From contig NZ_JAVDXU010000001.1 of NCBI RefSeq assembly GCF_031458095.1, positions 434,001 to 498,000 on the forward strand: a stretch of 64,000 nucleotides of DNA, read 5' to 3'. Positions 7,936 to 17,649 of this stretch are shown here, piece after piece. The notes under the pieces were generated by a model, which saw only the letters and a program-made list of their open reading frames with translations, did no database searches and was not told where the DNA came from. A program made the translations under genes and the position numbers. Numbering within the stretch: the first letter of the stretch is position 1; each line of letters begins with the position of its first letter. The DNA is from Pelomonas saccharophila_A (lineage in GTDB: Bacteria; Pseudomonadota; Gammaproteobacteria; Burkholderiales; Burkholderiaceae_C).

Positions 7936-8190
7936 TCAGTAGTCGCCGCGAATCCACCGCTCCCAGAACGTGTCACCGTATCGGACGGCCAGATACGCGA
8001 CGACGCCCGGAACGACGATGAACAACAGCGCCGTGGGAATCACCCCCAGTCCGCCGAGCCTGAACCAGAGCACCGTTGCAGCAACGATACCGGCCAGACC
8101 GCCACACACGGCCCGGACCTTGACCACAATGGGTTCGGGTTCTGGGTCAGGCAGGAACAGCTTCTCCTCTGGTGGCTTGGGCTCCTTCAT
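7936..8190 (-). CDS. small membrane protein with two transmembrane segments
   Basis: The 84-residue product has a proline- and acid-rich cytoplasmic N-terminus (residues 1-23). Two hydrophobic helices follow, around residues 25-43 (VCGGLAGIVAATVLWFRLGG) and 48-66 (VIPTALLFIVVPGVVAYLAV), and then a short charged tail ending in WERWIRGDY. I do not recognise a named family. Its start overlaps the upstream thioesterase-GNAT gene by ATGA, so it is the last member of a four-gene coupled unit. Confidence 0.65.
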   Translation of the reverse strand: MKEPKPPEEKLFLPDPEPEPIVVKVRAVCGGLAGIVAATVLWFRLGGLGVIPTALLFIVVPGVVAYLAVRYGDTFWERWIRGDY

Positions 8191-9044
8191 AGCGCCCTGA
8201 CCATCTCCACATGCGCAATGCCCACCTCCTCAAAAGGCTGGCCGCGCCGCTGGAAGCCGGCGCGCAGATAGAAATTCTCGGCCGACAGCTGGGCATGCAG
8301 CAGCACCTCGCGGTAGCCCTGGCTCCTCGCCTCGGCCATCAGCGCGTCCAGCACCTGGCGGCCGATCTGGGTGCCGCGCATGGAGCGCAGCACGGCCATG
8401 CGGCCGATCTTGGCGACGCCGGGCACGTGTTCCAGCATGCGGCCGGTGGCCAGCGGCACGCCGAAGCGGTTGCGCGCCAATGCATGCAAGCAGCTGGCGT
8501 CGGCCGCATCCCATTCCATGTCGGCCGGGATGCCCTGCTCCTCGATGAAGACCTCGCGCCGGATGGTGCCTGCCGCTTCCCCATGCTCTTTCCAGCCGCC
8601 AACGCTGACATCGACGACGCTCTGGCCGGCTTCGAAGCCATGGATGACGTCGCGCAGCGCGTCGGGCAGGCGCTGCGGCGTCTGCGCAACCGGGTCGGCG
8701 AACACATAGATCATGTCGGCCTGGACCAGCAGTTGGTCGCCGCGGAAGAAGGCGCCGTCGACCTTCATCGAGCTGTTGCCGAACTCGCGGCAGCGCACGC
8801 CGATGTCCAGGCGGTCGTCGTAGCGGGCCGAGGCGAGATAGTCCAGGGCGGCGCGGCGCACGAAGAGGTCGCCACCGAGCAGCTTCATCGTGTCGGCATA
8901 GGGCAGAGCCAGGGCCCGCCAGTAGCCGCTGATGGCCGTGTCCATATAGGTCAGGTAATGGCCGTTGAAGACGATGCCCTGGGCATCGATCTCGGCCCAG
9001 CGCACGCGCAGCGGCTCGAGGAAGCGGAAGTCCTGGCGTTTCAT
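8187..9044 (-). CDS. acyl-CoA thioesterase / GNAT acetyltransferase fusion
   Basis: One open frame of 285 residues encodes two enzymes. Residues 1 to about 140 are a hotdog-fold thioesterase of the 4HBT/YbgC-FadM type, with the active-site stretch RWAEIDAQGIVFNGHYLTYM. Residues about 150 to 285 are a GNAT domain of the ElaA type (IRREVFIEEQGIPADMEWD), with the acetyl-CoA loop RSMRGTQIGRQVLDAL and the end NFYLRAGFQRRGQPFEEVGI. There is no stop or frame change between them. The start at 9044 overlaps the preceding hydrolase stop by ATGA; a longer upstream frame only reads into that gene out of frame. Substrates are unknown. Confidence 0.85.
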   Translation of the reverse strand: MKRQDFRFLEPLRVRWAEIDAQGIVFNGHYLTYMDTAISGYWRALALPYADTMKLLGGDLFVRRAALDYLASARYDDRLDIGVRCREFGNSSMKVDGAFFRGDQLLVQADMIYVFADPVAQTPQRLPDALRDVIHGFEAGQSVVDVSVGGWKEHGEAAGTIRREVFIEEQGIPADMEWDAADASCLHALARNRFGVPLATGRMLEHVPGVAKIGRMAVLRSMRGTQIGRQVLDALMAEARSQGYREVLLHAQLSAENFYLRAGFQRRGQPFEEVGIAHVEMVRAL

Positions 9045-9970
9045 GGTTGCAGATGTCCCCTGATCGCGGCCGCGCAGAAGTCCAGGGCCGTCAAGGCCTC
9101 GGGCAGGCTGCGGCCCATCTTGATGAAATCGTGGGTGACGCCGCGCGCCAGCTCGAGCTGCACCGGCACGCCGGCCGCGCGCAGCAGGTCGGCATAGGCC
9201 AGGCCTTCGTCCACCAGCGGGTCGGCCTCGGCCAGCAGCACGGCGGCGGGGGCAAGGTCGGCATGGTCGTCGGCCTCCAGCGGCGCGAAGCGCCAGTCGG
9301 CACGCTGATCGGCGTCGATGTAGTGGCTGAAGAACCACTCGATGGTGGTGGCGTCGAGCAGATAGCCTTCGGCGAAGCGGCGGTGCGAGTCATGGCTCAT
9401 GCGGGCCGCGGTGCCGGGGGTGATGAGGAGCTGCAAGGCCAGCGGCAGGCCACGCTCGCGGGCGAAGAAGGCCGTGCTGGCCGCCAGCGTGCCACCCGCG
9501 CTGTCGCCACCGACGGCAAGACGCGTGCCGTCCAGGCCGAGGGCCGCCGCGTGGTCGTGCAACCAGCCCAGGCCCGCCCAGGCGTCGTCGACGGCGGCCG
9601 GAAAGCGGTGCTCGGGCGCGAGGCGGTAGTCCAGGGCCAGCACGGCGGCGCCGCTGCGTGCGCTGAGCTGGCGGCACAGGCTGTCATGGGTCTCGAGGTC
9701 GCCGATGGTGAAGCCGCCGCCGTGCAGATAGAGCAGCACCGGCAGCTTGTCGGCGCTGGGTGCATAGAGCCGCGCCGGGCGGCCGGCAGCTTCGAGGTCC
9801 TCGACGCGGGCCAGCGGCGCGCGCGGCAGGTCCAGGATCTCGGCGCCCATGCGGTAGGCGATGCGGGCCTCGCGCGGCGTCAGCGAATGAAACGGCGGCC
9901 GCTTGGCGCGCTGGATGCGCGTCAGCAGTTCGGCCATGCGGGGTGTGAGCGCGGGGTTCGTGTCGGTCAT
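9041..9970 (-). CDS. alpha/beta hydrolase, hormone-sensitive-lipase type
   Basis: This is an esterase/lipase of the HSL (bacterial family IV) group, 309 residues. The oxyanion-hole motif HGGGFTIGD and nucleophile motif GGDSAGGTLAA are present. The catalytic acid is likely in LAEADPLVDEGLAYADLL and the histidine in RGVTHDFIKMG. The start at 9970 (MTDTNPALTPRMAELL) overlaps the stop of the S10 peptidase gene by ATGA. No signal peptide, so it acts in the cytoplasm on small acyl esters. The next gene is a thioesterase, which suggests a shared acyl-metabolism role (inference). Confidence 0.92.
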   Translation of the reverse strand: MTDTNPALTPRMAELLTRIQRAKRPPFHSLTPREARIAYRMGAEILDLPRAPLARVEDLEAAGRPARLYAPSADKLPVLLYLHGGGFTIGDLETHDSLCRQLSARSGAAVLALDYRLAPEHRFPAAVDDAWAGLGWLHDHAAALGLDGTRLAVGGDSAGGTLAASTAFFARERGLPLALQLLITPGTAARMSHDSHRRFAEGYLLDATTIEWFFSHYIDADQRADWRFAPLEADDHADLAPAAVLLAEADPLVDEGLAYADLLRAAGVPVQLELARGVTHDFIKMGRSLPEALTALDFCAAAIRGHLQP

Positions 9971-11664
9971 CGAGCCCGCATTGTCTGCGGCGGCACCCAG
10001 GGATCGCGCAGCGGCGCCTGGAAGGCTTTCTCGTCCGTCGGCGCGACGCTGCCCGGCAGCTGCAGCGTGCCGGCGCGGTCGATGGCGACGACGGGGCGCG
10101 CTTCCTGAGCACGCCTTTCGGGGCCGAGGTCGGCCGCGGCGCGCAGGGCCAGGGTGCTGGCGTAGAAGGCCTTCAGGTCGGCGAACTGGGCCGCGCGGGT
10201 GGCGTCGTCCAGATAGCTCATGTGACCGCCCGCGTAGTTGCGGATCTTCACGCGGCTGGCATCGACGCGGGCCAGGTCGGTCTCGGTCAGGTGGAAGGGC
10301 GTGGCGAGGTCGTGATAGCCATTGACGGCCAGCACGCGCAGACGCGCGTTCTGGGCCAGGGCCGCCGACAGGTCGGGCAAGGTGTCGGGCAGGGCCCGGC
10401 CGCCATGGCTGAAATCCCAGAAGTTGATGGCGTTGCTCAGCAGCACATAGGTGGAGTTGTTGCGATAGCCGAGCTGGTCGCGCAGATGGGTGGCGATGCC
10501 GGTGGCGAAGCTGCTGCCGATCCAGGTGCTGGACACATCGCCTTCGGAAGCGAGGTCGCTGCCGATGGCCGCCTTCATGCGGCCGTCGTAGCGGCCCAGC
10601 TGCTGGCCGGAGATCAGCCAGATGCGGAAGTTGTCGGCCGAGACATTCAGGCTGTTCTGCCATCGCGTCGCGGGCAGGCCGGTCAGGTCGGCCAGCGGCT
10701 GCCAGATCGTCGGCGTGGGCGTCTGGGCGAACCAGGCCTGCAGCGCCGGGGCATAGACCTGGTCGGCATAGTTGCGCGCCTGCGCCGCCCAGGCGTTGAG
10801 GTCGGTGGGTATCGGCTGGGTCAGGCGATGGAAGGCGCCCACCGCGGCGAAGCTGGGCAGATAGCCGCCGCAACCCTGGCCGTTGGTGATGCCGCAGTTG
10901 CTGTTGTAGTCCATGGCCGGGGACTGCAGCACCAGGCCGTCGAGCATGACGCCGGCCTCCTGCAGCCGGCGCGCCAGCACGGCCGTGCGCGGGCCGCCGT
11001 AGCTTTCGCCATAGAGGTATTTGGGCGAGGCGGCGCGGTTGTTGACGGCCAGATAGCGCTGGATGAAGTCGCGGAACAGGGCCGCATCGGCGTCCACGCC
11101 CCAGAAATTGCGGTTGGTGAAAGGGGCGATGGCCTGGGAGTAGCCGCAGCCGACGGCGTTGATGAAGACCAGATCGCTCTGGCCGAGCAGATGCTCGGCG
11201 TTGTCGACCATGGGGAAGGGCCGCGCGGCCGTGGTGTCGGGTGCATTGGCAACCAGGCGCTTGGGGCCGAAGCTGCCCAGCTGCAGCCAGACCGAGGCCG
11301 AGCCCGGGCCGCCGTTGTAGAAGAAGGTGACCGGCCGGGTCGCCGCGTTGGCGCCGGGCAGGGTGTAGGCGACGTAGAAGACCGAGGCCTCGGCGGCGCC
11401 GGTCGCATCGCGGGCGATCAGGTGGCCGGCGGTGGCCGTGTAGCTGATGGTCTGGCCGTTGGCCGTCAGCGTCTGGTTGCTGACGGCCGCGGCCTCGACG
11501 GCGCCCGACAGCGACGCATCGGCCGCCGAGGAATAGACCGTCGTGTCGGTCAGGCCGGGCTGGTTGTCGACCGGCGCAGGCGCGGGTGAAGAGCCCCCTC
11601 CTCCACCGCCACCACAGGCGGCCAGAACCAGGGACAGCAACAGGAGGGAGGCAGTCGCACGCAT
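9967..11664 (-). CDS. S10 serine carboxypeptidase, predicted lipoprotein
   Basis: A 565-residue exported peptidase. The N-terminus MRATASLLLLSLVLAACGGG is a lipoprotein signal with the lipobox LAAC, followed by a Gly/Ser/Pro/Ala linker. S10 motifs are GGPGSASVWLQLGSFGP, the nucleophile YLYGESYGGPR, the acid region VLAVNGYHDLATPF and the histidine region NYAGGHMSYLD. Start chosen at the ATG that gives a clean signal peptide; six codons upstream is another candidate. It leads a unit of four ATGA-linked genes and is divergent from the alcohol dehydrogenase. It would trim C-terminal residues from peptides at the cell envelope. Confidence 0.9.
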   Translation of the reverse strand: MRATASLLLLSLVLAACGGGGGGGSSPAPAPVDNQPGLTDTTVYSSAADASLSGAVEAAAVSNQTLTANGQTISYTATAGHLIARDATGAAEASVFYVAYTLPGANAATRPVTFFYNGGPGSASVWLQLGSFGPKRLVANAPDTTAARPFPMVDNAEHLLGQSDLVFINAVGCGYSQAIAPFTNRNFWGVDADAALFRDFIQRYLAVNNRAASPKYLYGESYGGPRTAVLARRLQEAGVMLDGLVLQSPAMDYNSNCGITNGQGCGGYLPSFAAVGAFHRLTQPIPTDLNAWAAQARNYADQVYAPALQAWFAQTPTPTIWQPLADLTGLPATRWQNSLNVSADNFRIWLISGQQLGRYDGRMKAAIGSDLASEGDVSSTWIGSSFATGIATHLRDQLGYRNNSTYVLLSNAINFWDFSHGGRALPDTLPDLSAALAQNARLRVLAVNGYHDLATPFHLTETDLARVDASRVKIRNYAGGHMSYLDDATRAAQFADLKAFYASTLALRAAADLGPERRAQEARPVVAIDRAGTLQLPGSVAPTDEKAFQAPLRDPWVPPQTMRAR

Positions 11665-11722
11665 GACGGCAAGTCTAGACACGCGGCACTACCATGAGGA
11701 AAGACATTGTGGAGAACGCGCC

Positions 11723-12862
11723 ATGGCCCAGATCCTCTACCTGACCCGTATCGAGCTCGAATTCGGCGCCAGCCGCCTGCTGCCGGCCGAATGCGAGCGC
11801 ATCGGCATCCGCCGCCCCCTGGTCGTGACCGATGCCGGGGTGCGCGCCGCCGGCGTACTGGACGAGGCCCTGGCCGCCTTTGACCTGAAACCGCCCGTCT
11901 TCGACCGCACCCCCGCCAACCCCACCGAGGCGGCCGTGCGCCTGGCCGTGCAAGTGGCCAAGGAGTTCGATTGCGACGGCCTCATCGCCATTGGTGGCGG
12001 CTCCAGCATGGACCTGGCCAAGGGCGTGGCCATCGCCGCCACCCACGAGGGGCCGCTGAAGAACTACGCCACCATCGAGGGTGGCGCCGTCAACATCAGC
12101 GCCAGGGTGCTGCCGCTGATTGCCGTGCCCACCACGGCCGGCACCGGCAGCGAGGTGGCGCGCGGCGCCATCCTCATCGTCGACGATGGCCGCAAGCTGG
12201 GCTTCCACAACTGGGAGCTGCTGCCCAAGGCCGCCATCTGCGACCCGGCCCTGACGCTGAAGCTGCCGCCCGCCCTGACGGCCGCGACCGGCATGGACGC
12301 GATTGCGCATTGCATCGAGACCTTCCTGGCACCGGCCTTCAACCCGCCGGCCGACGGCATCGCGCTGGAGGGGCTGCGGCGCGGCTGGCAGAGCATCGAG
12401 GCCGCCACGCACGACGGCGGCGACCGCGATGCGCGCCTGGACATGATGTGCGCCAGCGTGCACGGCGCCCTGGCCTTCCAGAAGGGACTGGGTGCGGTGC
12501 ACTCGCTGAGCCATTCCCTGGGCGGCATCAACCCGCGCCTGCACCATGGCACGCTGAATGCCGTCTTCCTGCCGGCCGTCATCCGCTTCAATGCCGAGGC
12601 CGACAGCGTCAGGCGGGACGACCGCATCGGGCGCCTGGCCCAGGCCATGAAGCTGCCCGGCCGCGACGCCGACGCGGTGGCCGATGCGATCACGGCGCTG
12701 AACGCCCGCCTCGGCCTGCCCGCCGGCCTGGCCGCCATGGGCGTGGGACCGGAGCTGGACGACCGCATCATCGAGCACGCCCTGCTCGACCACTGCCACA
12801 AGACCAACCCGCGCATCGCCAGCCCCGAGGACTATCGCGGCCTGCTGGCCGCCTCGCGCTGA
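11723..12862 (+). CDS. iron-containing alcohol dehydrogenase
   Basis: A group III NAD(P)-dependent dehydrogenase of 379 residues. The nucleotide-binding GGGSSMDLAKGVAI and TTAGTGSEVARGAILI are present. The metal site is spread over the aspartate before KLPPALTAATGMDAIAH, the histidine in AIAHCIETFLAP, and the histidines of HSLSHSLGGINPRLHHG. Start taken at the ATG preceded by a GGAG site; the open frame extends further upstream but overlaps the divergent S10 gene. The alcohol substrate cannot be told. It is monocistronic and faces a convergent gene four bases after its stop. Confidence 0.9.
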   Translation: MAQILYLTRIELEFGASRLLPAECERIGIRRPLVVTDAGVRAAGVLDEALAAFDLKPPVFDRTPANPTEAAVRLAVQVAKEFDCDGLIAIGGGSSMDLAKGVAIAATHEGPLKNYATIEGGAVNISARVLPLIAVPTTAGTGSEVARGAILIVDDGRKLGFHNWELLPKAAICDPALTLKLPPALTAATGMDAIAHCIETFLAPAFNPPADGIALEGLRRGWQSIEAATHDGGDRDARLDMMCASVHGALAFQKGLGAVHSLSHSLGGINPRLHHGTLNAVFLPAVIRFNAEADSVRRDDRIGRLAQAMKLPGRDADAVADAITALNARLGLPAGLAAMGVGPELDDRIIEHALLDHCHKTNPRIASPEDYRGLLAASR

Positions 12863-12866
12863 GCCC

Positions 12867-13730
12867 TCAGCTGCCGCCGCCGCAACTGCTGCCGCAGCTG
12901 CAGCCGCCACCGCCGTCTGAGGACGAAGACGACGAGCAGTCGCCACTGCCGCTGCCACTGTCAAACCCGCCCCAGCCGAAGAAGCTGCCATCCCCCCCGG
13001 TGCTGCCGCTGGCCGCGGCCGCCGCACGGCGACGCATCGTCTCGGCCTCGCCGGCGCTGAGCAGGCCCAGGGCCGCCAGGCCGGTGCCCGCCAGGGCGGC
13101 GTGCTGCATGCCCATGCCACGGGTCTCGCCAAAGCCGTCGATCTGCCGGTGCACGAGGCGGCCGCGCTCGAAGGTGTAAGCCCAGCCGGTGGGCGGGCGC
13201 AGCTGGGCATCCAGGGCGAAGACCAGAGGCAGCCGAGGCGCCAGCGCGCTGCGACCCTCGCTGCGGCAGGCGGCTGCCCAGGTGCGGGCCAGGCATTCAT
13301 CGACGGGCGCGCCGAGATCGGCCGATTCACGGTGCTCGATGACGCGGCCGAAGAAGCGCTGCTGCCAGGCAGCCAGACCGCCGGGGTCGACCTTGAGCCA
13401 GGCGTGCCAGACCGAGTCCGCCGCCCGCGACGGCAGGGCGCAGGGACCGGCATCGCGCTGCAGCCGGCTGGCCTCGAAGAACTGGGCCAGGCCCGTGGCG
13501 CAGTACGGCCAGCTCGCGGCCTGCACCGCAAAACCGGGCAGGGTCTTGGCCACTTCGGCCTGCCAGGCCGCCCTCACCTGCGGCGCAATCTGCTGAGCCG
13601 CGAGGGCGGCCGGCGGGCATTGGCGCTGCAGGCGACGCCAGGCGTTGGCGATCTGCCGTTGCGGCGTGGAGTGCCAGGGCAGGCTGCGGCTGACGCGTTG
13701 CCACCATCCGGGCTTGGGGAGCTGGTTCAT
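12867..13730 (-). CDS. GRDP/DUF1399-like protein with Cys-Ser-Gly-rich tail
   Basis: The 287-residue protein follows a strong GAGGAG ribosome site. The middle part contains ADSVWHAWLKVDPGGLAAWQ followed by FFGRVIEHRE. This resembles the WHxH-type motif and trailing fG-xxIxH of glycine-rich domain-containing (GRDP, DUF1399) proteins, although the family relation is my inference. A short hydrophobic stretch near residue 220 (GMGMQHAALAGTGLAALGLL) could touch a membrane. The last 45 residues are almost only Gly, Ser, Cys and Asp, with five cysteines, and could bind metal or form a surface tail. Function unknown. Confidence 0.65.
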   Translation of the reverse strand: MNQLPKPGWWQRVSRSLPWHSTPQRQIANAWRRLQRQCPPAALAAQQIAPQVRAAWQAEVAKTLPGFAVQAASWPYCATGLAQFFEASRLQRDAGPCALPSRAADSVWHAWLKVDPGGLAAWQQRFFGRVIEHRESADLGAPVDECLARTWAAACRSEGRSALAPRLPLVFALDAQLRPPTGWAYTFERGRLVHRQIDGFGETRGMGMQHAALAGTGLAALGLLSAGEAETMRRRAAAAASGSTGGDGSFFGWGGFDSGSGSGDCSSSSSSDGGGGCSCGSSCGGGS

Positions 13731-13872
13731 CTGAATCTCCTCTTCTTCTTGTCGTTATGCGGGCAGTCTGGCCGTTTTGCGTGACGAATTCATGACGCTG
13801 CACCTCGTTGGGAACGCTAGCATGCCCGATGGCCCCATGCAGAGGGCGATGCATCGTTGTGAGGAGATACCC

Positions 13873-15423
13873 ATGTTCAAGCTTTCCATCGGACAAAGGC
13901 TGGCTGCCGGCTTTGCACTGGTGCTGGCCCTGGCGGCCCTGGTCATAGCACTCGCGTCCTGGCGGCTGGCTTCCACGGCAGCCGCGACGCGCCAGATGAT
14001 GGACGAGCCGCTGGTCAAGGAAAGGCTGATCGCGGACTGGAACCGCAACATCAATTCCGGCGTGCGCCGCACCATGGCCATCGCCAAGAGTTCGGACGCC
14101 TCCCTGGTGGACCTGTTCAAGGAAGACCAGGCCCAGTCGACCCAATCCTCCAGCGTGATGCAGGAGAAGCTCAAGAGCCTGATCCGCTCACCCGAGGAGC
14201 AGGCGCTGTTCGACGCCGTCGGCAAGGCGCGCCAGGTCTACATCACCTCGCGCGACGAAATCGTCAAGCTGAAGAAGGACGGCCAGGCCGAGGCGGCCGA
14301 CAAGCTGCTGACCGATGTCTTCGTGCCCGGCTCCAAGGTCTATCTGCAGAAGATGCAGGACTTCCTGGACCACCAGCGTGCCGAGATCGACAAGACGGCC
14401 GCCAGCATCGACGCCGCCAACGGCAACGGCCGCATGCTGCTGCTGGGCCTCGGCCTGCTGATGCTCGTCCTGGGCATCGCCGCGGCCTGGAACATCACCC
14501 AGGGAATCACCGGGCCGCTGCTTGCCGCCAACGAACTGGCCGAGCGCGTGGCCGACGGCAACCTCATACCTTCGGGCCAGGGCACGGCGGCGCGGTCGGA
14601 CGAGATCGGCAAGCTGCAGATGACGCTGCGGCGCATGCGCGAGACGCTGTCGCAGACGATTGGCGGCATCCGCGAGGTCGCCGAGTCCATCAACACGGCC
14701 TCGGCCGAGATCGCCAGCGGCAACCAGGACCTGAGCGCGCGCACCGAGAAGGCCGCGTCCAGCCTGGAGGAGACGGCCAGCGCGATGGAGGAGCTGACCG
14801 GCACGGTGCAGCACTCGGCGGCGTCGGCGGGCCAGGCGAATACGCTGGCCGTGTCCGCCGCCAGCGTGGCCCAGCGCGGCGGCGAGGTGGTGGCCCAGGT
14901 CGTCAGCACCATGGACGAGATCAACAACAGCTCGCGCAAGATCGCCGACATCATCGGCGTCATCGACGGCATCGCCTTCCAGACCAATATCCTGGCGCTG
15001 AACGCCGCCGTGGAAGCGGCACGGGCCGGCGAGCAGGGGCGCGGTTTCGCCGTCGTCGCCGGCGAGGTGCGCTCACTGGCCGGTCGCTCGGCCGATGCGG
15101 CCAAGGAGATCAAGAGCCTGATCGGCAGCAGCGTCGAGCGCGTCGAGGCCGGCTCGCGCCTGGTGGCCGAGGCGGGCAAGACCATGGACGAGCTCGTCGG
15201 CGCCGTGCAGCGCGTCAAGGACATCATGGGCGAGATCACGACGGCCGCCGCCGAGCAGTCCGATGGCATCGGCCAGGTCAATATCGCCATTGCCCAGCTC
15301 GACCAGGTCACCCAGCAGAACGCGGCCCTGGTGGAGGAGTCCACGGCGGCGGCGGAGAGCCTGCGCGATCAGGCCCAGTCGCTGTCCGAGGCCGTGGGCA
15401 TCTTCAAGGTCTCGCGGCGCTGA
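13873..15423 (+). CDS. methyl-accepting chemotaxis protein
   Basis: A transmembrane chemoreceptor of 516 residues. TM1 lies at about residues 10-30 (LAAGFALVLALAALVIALAS), then a periplasmic four-helix-bundle sensor of about 155 residues, TM2 at about 190-210 (GRMLLLGLGLLMLVLGIAAA), a HAMP domain, and the signalling domain with the hairpin tip ILALNAAVEAARAGEQGRGF. No C-terminal pentapeptide for CheR binding is visible. The start at 13873 (MFKLSIGQRLAAGF) follows a GAGGAG site; an upstream in-frame extension lacks a transmembrane-compatible N-terminus. No chemotaxis genes are adjacent. Confidence 0.93.
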   Translation: MFKLSIGQRLAAGFALVLALAALVIALASWRLASTAAATRQMMDEPLVKERLIADWNRNINSGVRRTMAIAKSSDASLVDLFKEDQAQSTQSSSVMQEKLKSLIRSPEEQALFDAVGKARQVYITSRDEIVKLKKDGQAEAADKLLTDVFVPGSKVYLQKMQDFLDHQRAEIDKTAASIDAANGNGRMLLLGLGLLMLVLGIAAAWNITQGITGPLLAANELAERVADGNLIPSGQGTAARSDEIGKLQMTLRRMRETLSQTIGGIREVAESINTASAEIASGNQDLSARTEKAASSLEETASAMEELTGTVQHSAASAGQANTLAVSAASVAQRGGEVVAQVVSTMDEINNSSRKIADIIGVIDGIAFQTNILALNAAVEAARAGEQGRGFAVVAGEVRSLAGRSADAAKEIKSLIGSSVERVEAGSRLVAEAGKTMDELVGAVQRVKDIMGEITTAAAEQSDGIGQVNIAIAQLDQVTQQNAALVEESTAAAESLRDQAQSLSEAVGIFKVSRR

Positions 15424-15439
15424 ACAACCGGTGCCGGAA

Positions 15440-15464
15440 ATAAAAAGACCCGCCGAAGCGGGTC
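15440..15464 (-). terminator. intrinsic terminator of aceA
   Basis: On the minus strand a seven-base-pair stem (arms GACCCGC and GCGGGTC, loop TTCG) is followed by TTTTTA, 30 bases after the aceA stop. The convergent chemoreceptor gene ends at 15423, so the same stem may act weakly for it as well. Confidence 0.85.
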
Positions 15465-15494
15465 ATGAAAGTCAGGAGTTGACGCTCTGACAAA

Positions 15495-16793
<1,299 letters not shown>

Positions 16794-16866
16794 GCAGTAC
16801 TCCTTTGAAACATCGAAAACCGATGGCGTAAGACTAGGCCTTGGGTTCAGGCTTGTGAAGACCCGA

Positions 16867-16880
16867 GTCTTATATAAGAC
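16867..16880. promoter_or_regulatory. palindromic operator candidate upstream of aceA
   Basis: GTCTTATATAAGAC is a perfect 14-base palindrome 74 bases upstream of the aceA start. Related half-sites (AGTCTTA or TAAGACT) occur nearby at about 16829-16835. It lies in a markedly AT-rich stretch (about 16868-16960) that contrasts with the GC-rich surroundings. A dimeric regulator of the glyoxylate or propionate type is plausible; the protein is not identified. Confidence 0.55.
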
Positions 16881-17062
16881 AAAAAACTTTATCCATATAA
16901 ATCAACAATTTATGTTCTAATTTTCAAATCGCGAAAGGCTATTCACCATAATGAGAAATCATGCGGCGGTGCAGCATGCTCGTTTTTCACAATTTGAAAA
17001 GTGACTTTCGAATCGTGAGAATGCCGCCCGCAGAATCGTCCGATCACCGCTGACTCGCCCCC

Positions 17063-17614
17063 ATGACCCTACTCATCACGCCCCGGCTGCGGCTCGAGCC
17101 GCTCGAGGACAGGCACTTCGATGGCCTGTACGAACTCAACCGCGATCCGGTTGTCATGCGCTACATCACCGGCCGGCCGGATACGCCCGAAGACACCCAG
17201 TCCATGATCGAACGCGTCAAGGCGCGTTGGGCCGAGTTCGGCTATTCCTGGTGGGGCTTCATCCGCCAGGACAGCGGCGCCTTCGTCGGCACCGGCTGCA
17301 TCCAGCACCTGAACCGCGACCCCGCCGGCCCGCTGGAAACCGGCTGGCGCCTGCGCCAGGACGCCTGGGGCCAGGGCTATGCCAGCGAGGCCGCCCGCCA
17401 CATGGTGGGCTGGGCCTTCAGGACGCTTCAACCCGAGCTGATCTGCGCGGTCTGCCAGCCCGAGAACACGCCCTCCTCCACCGTCATGGAGCGCCTGGGC
17501 ATGAAGTTCACCGGCACGGGCCGCTGGTACGACATGGACTGCAAGCGCTACGACATCACGGCCGCGCAATGGCTCGCAAGCCCTGCCAAAACGAAGTACG
17601 ACGCTGAGGCATAG
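17063..17614 (+). CDS. GNAT acetyltransferase of the RimJ/RimL type
   Basis: The product has 183 residues. It starts LLITPRLRLEPLEDRHFDGL, typical of the Acetyltransf_3 group. The acetyl-CoA-binding region is GWRLRQDAWGQGYASEAARH, followed by the characteristic NTPSSTVMERLGMKFTG. RimJ/L relatives acetylate protein N-termini or amino-group substrates; the target here is unknown. It is divergent from aceA and followed 35 bases later by a small lysine-rich gene in the same direction. Confidence 0.85.
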   Translation: MTLLITPRLRLEPLEDRHFDGLYELNRDPVVMRYITGRPDTPEDTQSMIERVKARWAEFGYSWWGFIRQDSGAFVGTGCIQHLNRDPAGPLETGWRLRQDAWGQGYASEAARHMVGWAFRTLQPELICAVCQPENTPSSTVMERLGMKFTGTGRWYDMDCKRYDITAAQWLASPAKTKYDAEA

Positions 17615-17649
17615 TTCGACCTACTTCAACCCCTTTGCATGGAGGATTC

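Noticed and set aside
13740..13872. Sigma-54 or sigma-28 promoter for the chemoreceptor
   Set aside because: TGGCCGTTTTGC has the wrong spacing between GG and GC for sigma-54, and no good sigma-28 pair is seen.
16861..17010. AT-rich stretch considered as horizontally acquired DNA
   Set aside because: It is shorter than 200 bases, holds no gene or insertion ends, and fits a promoter region of aceA better.
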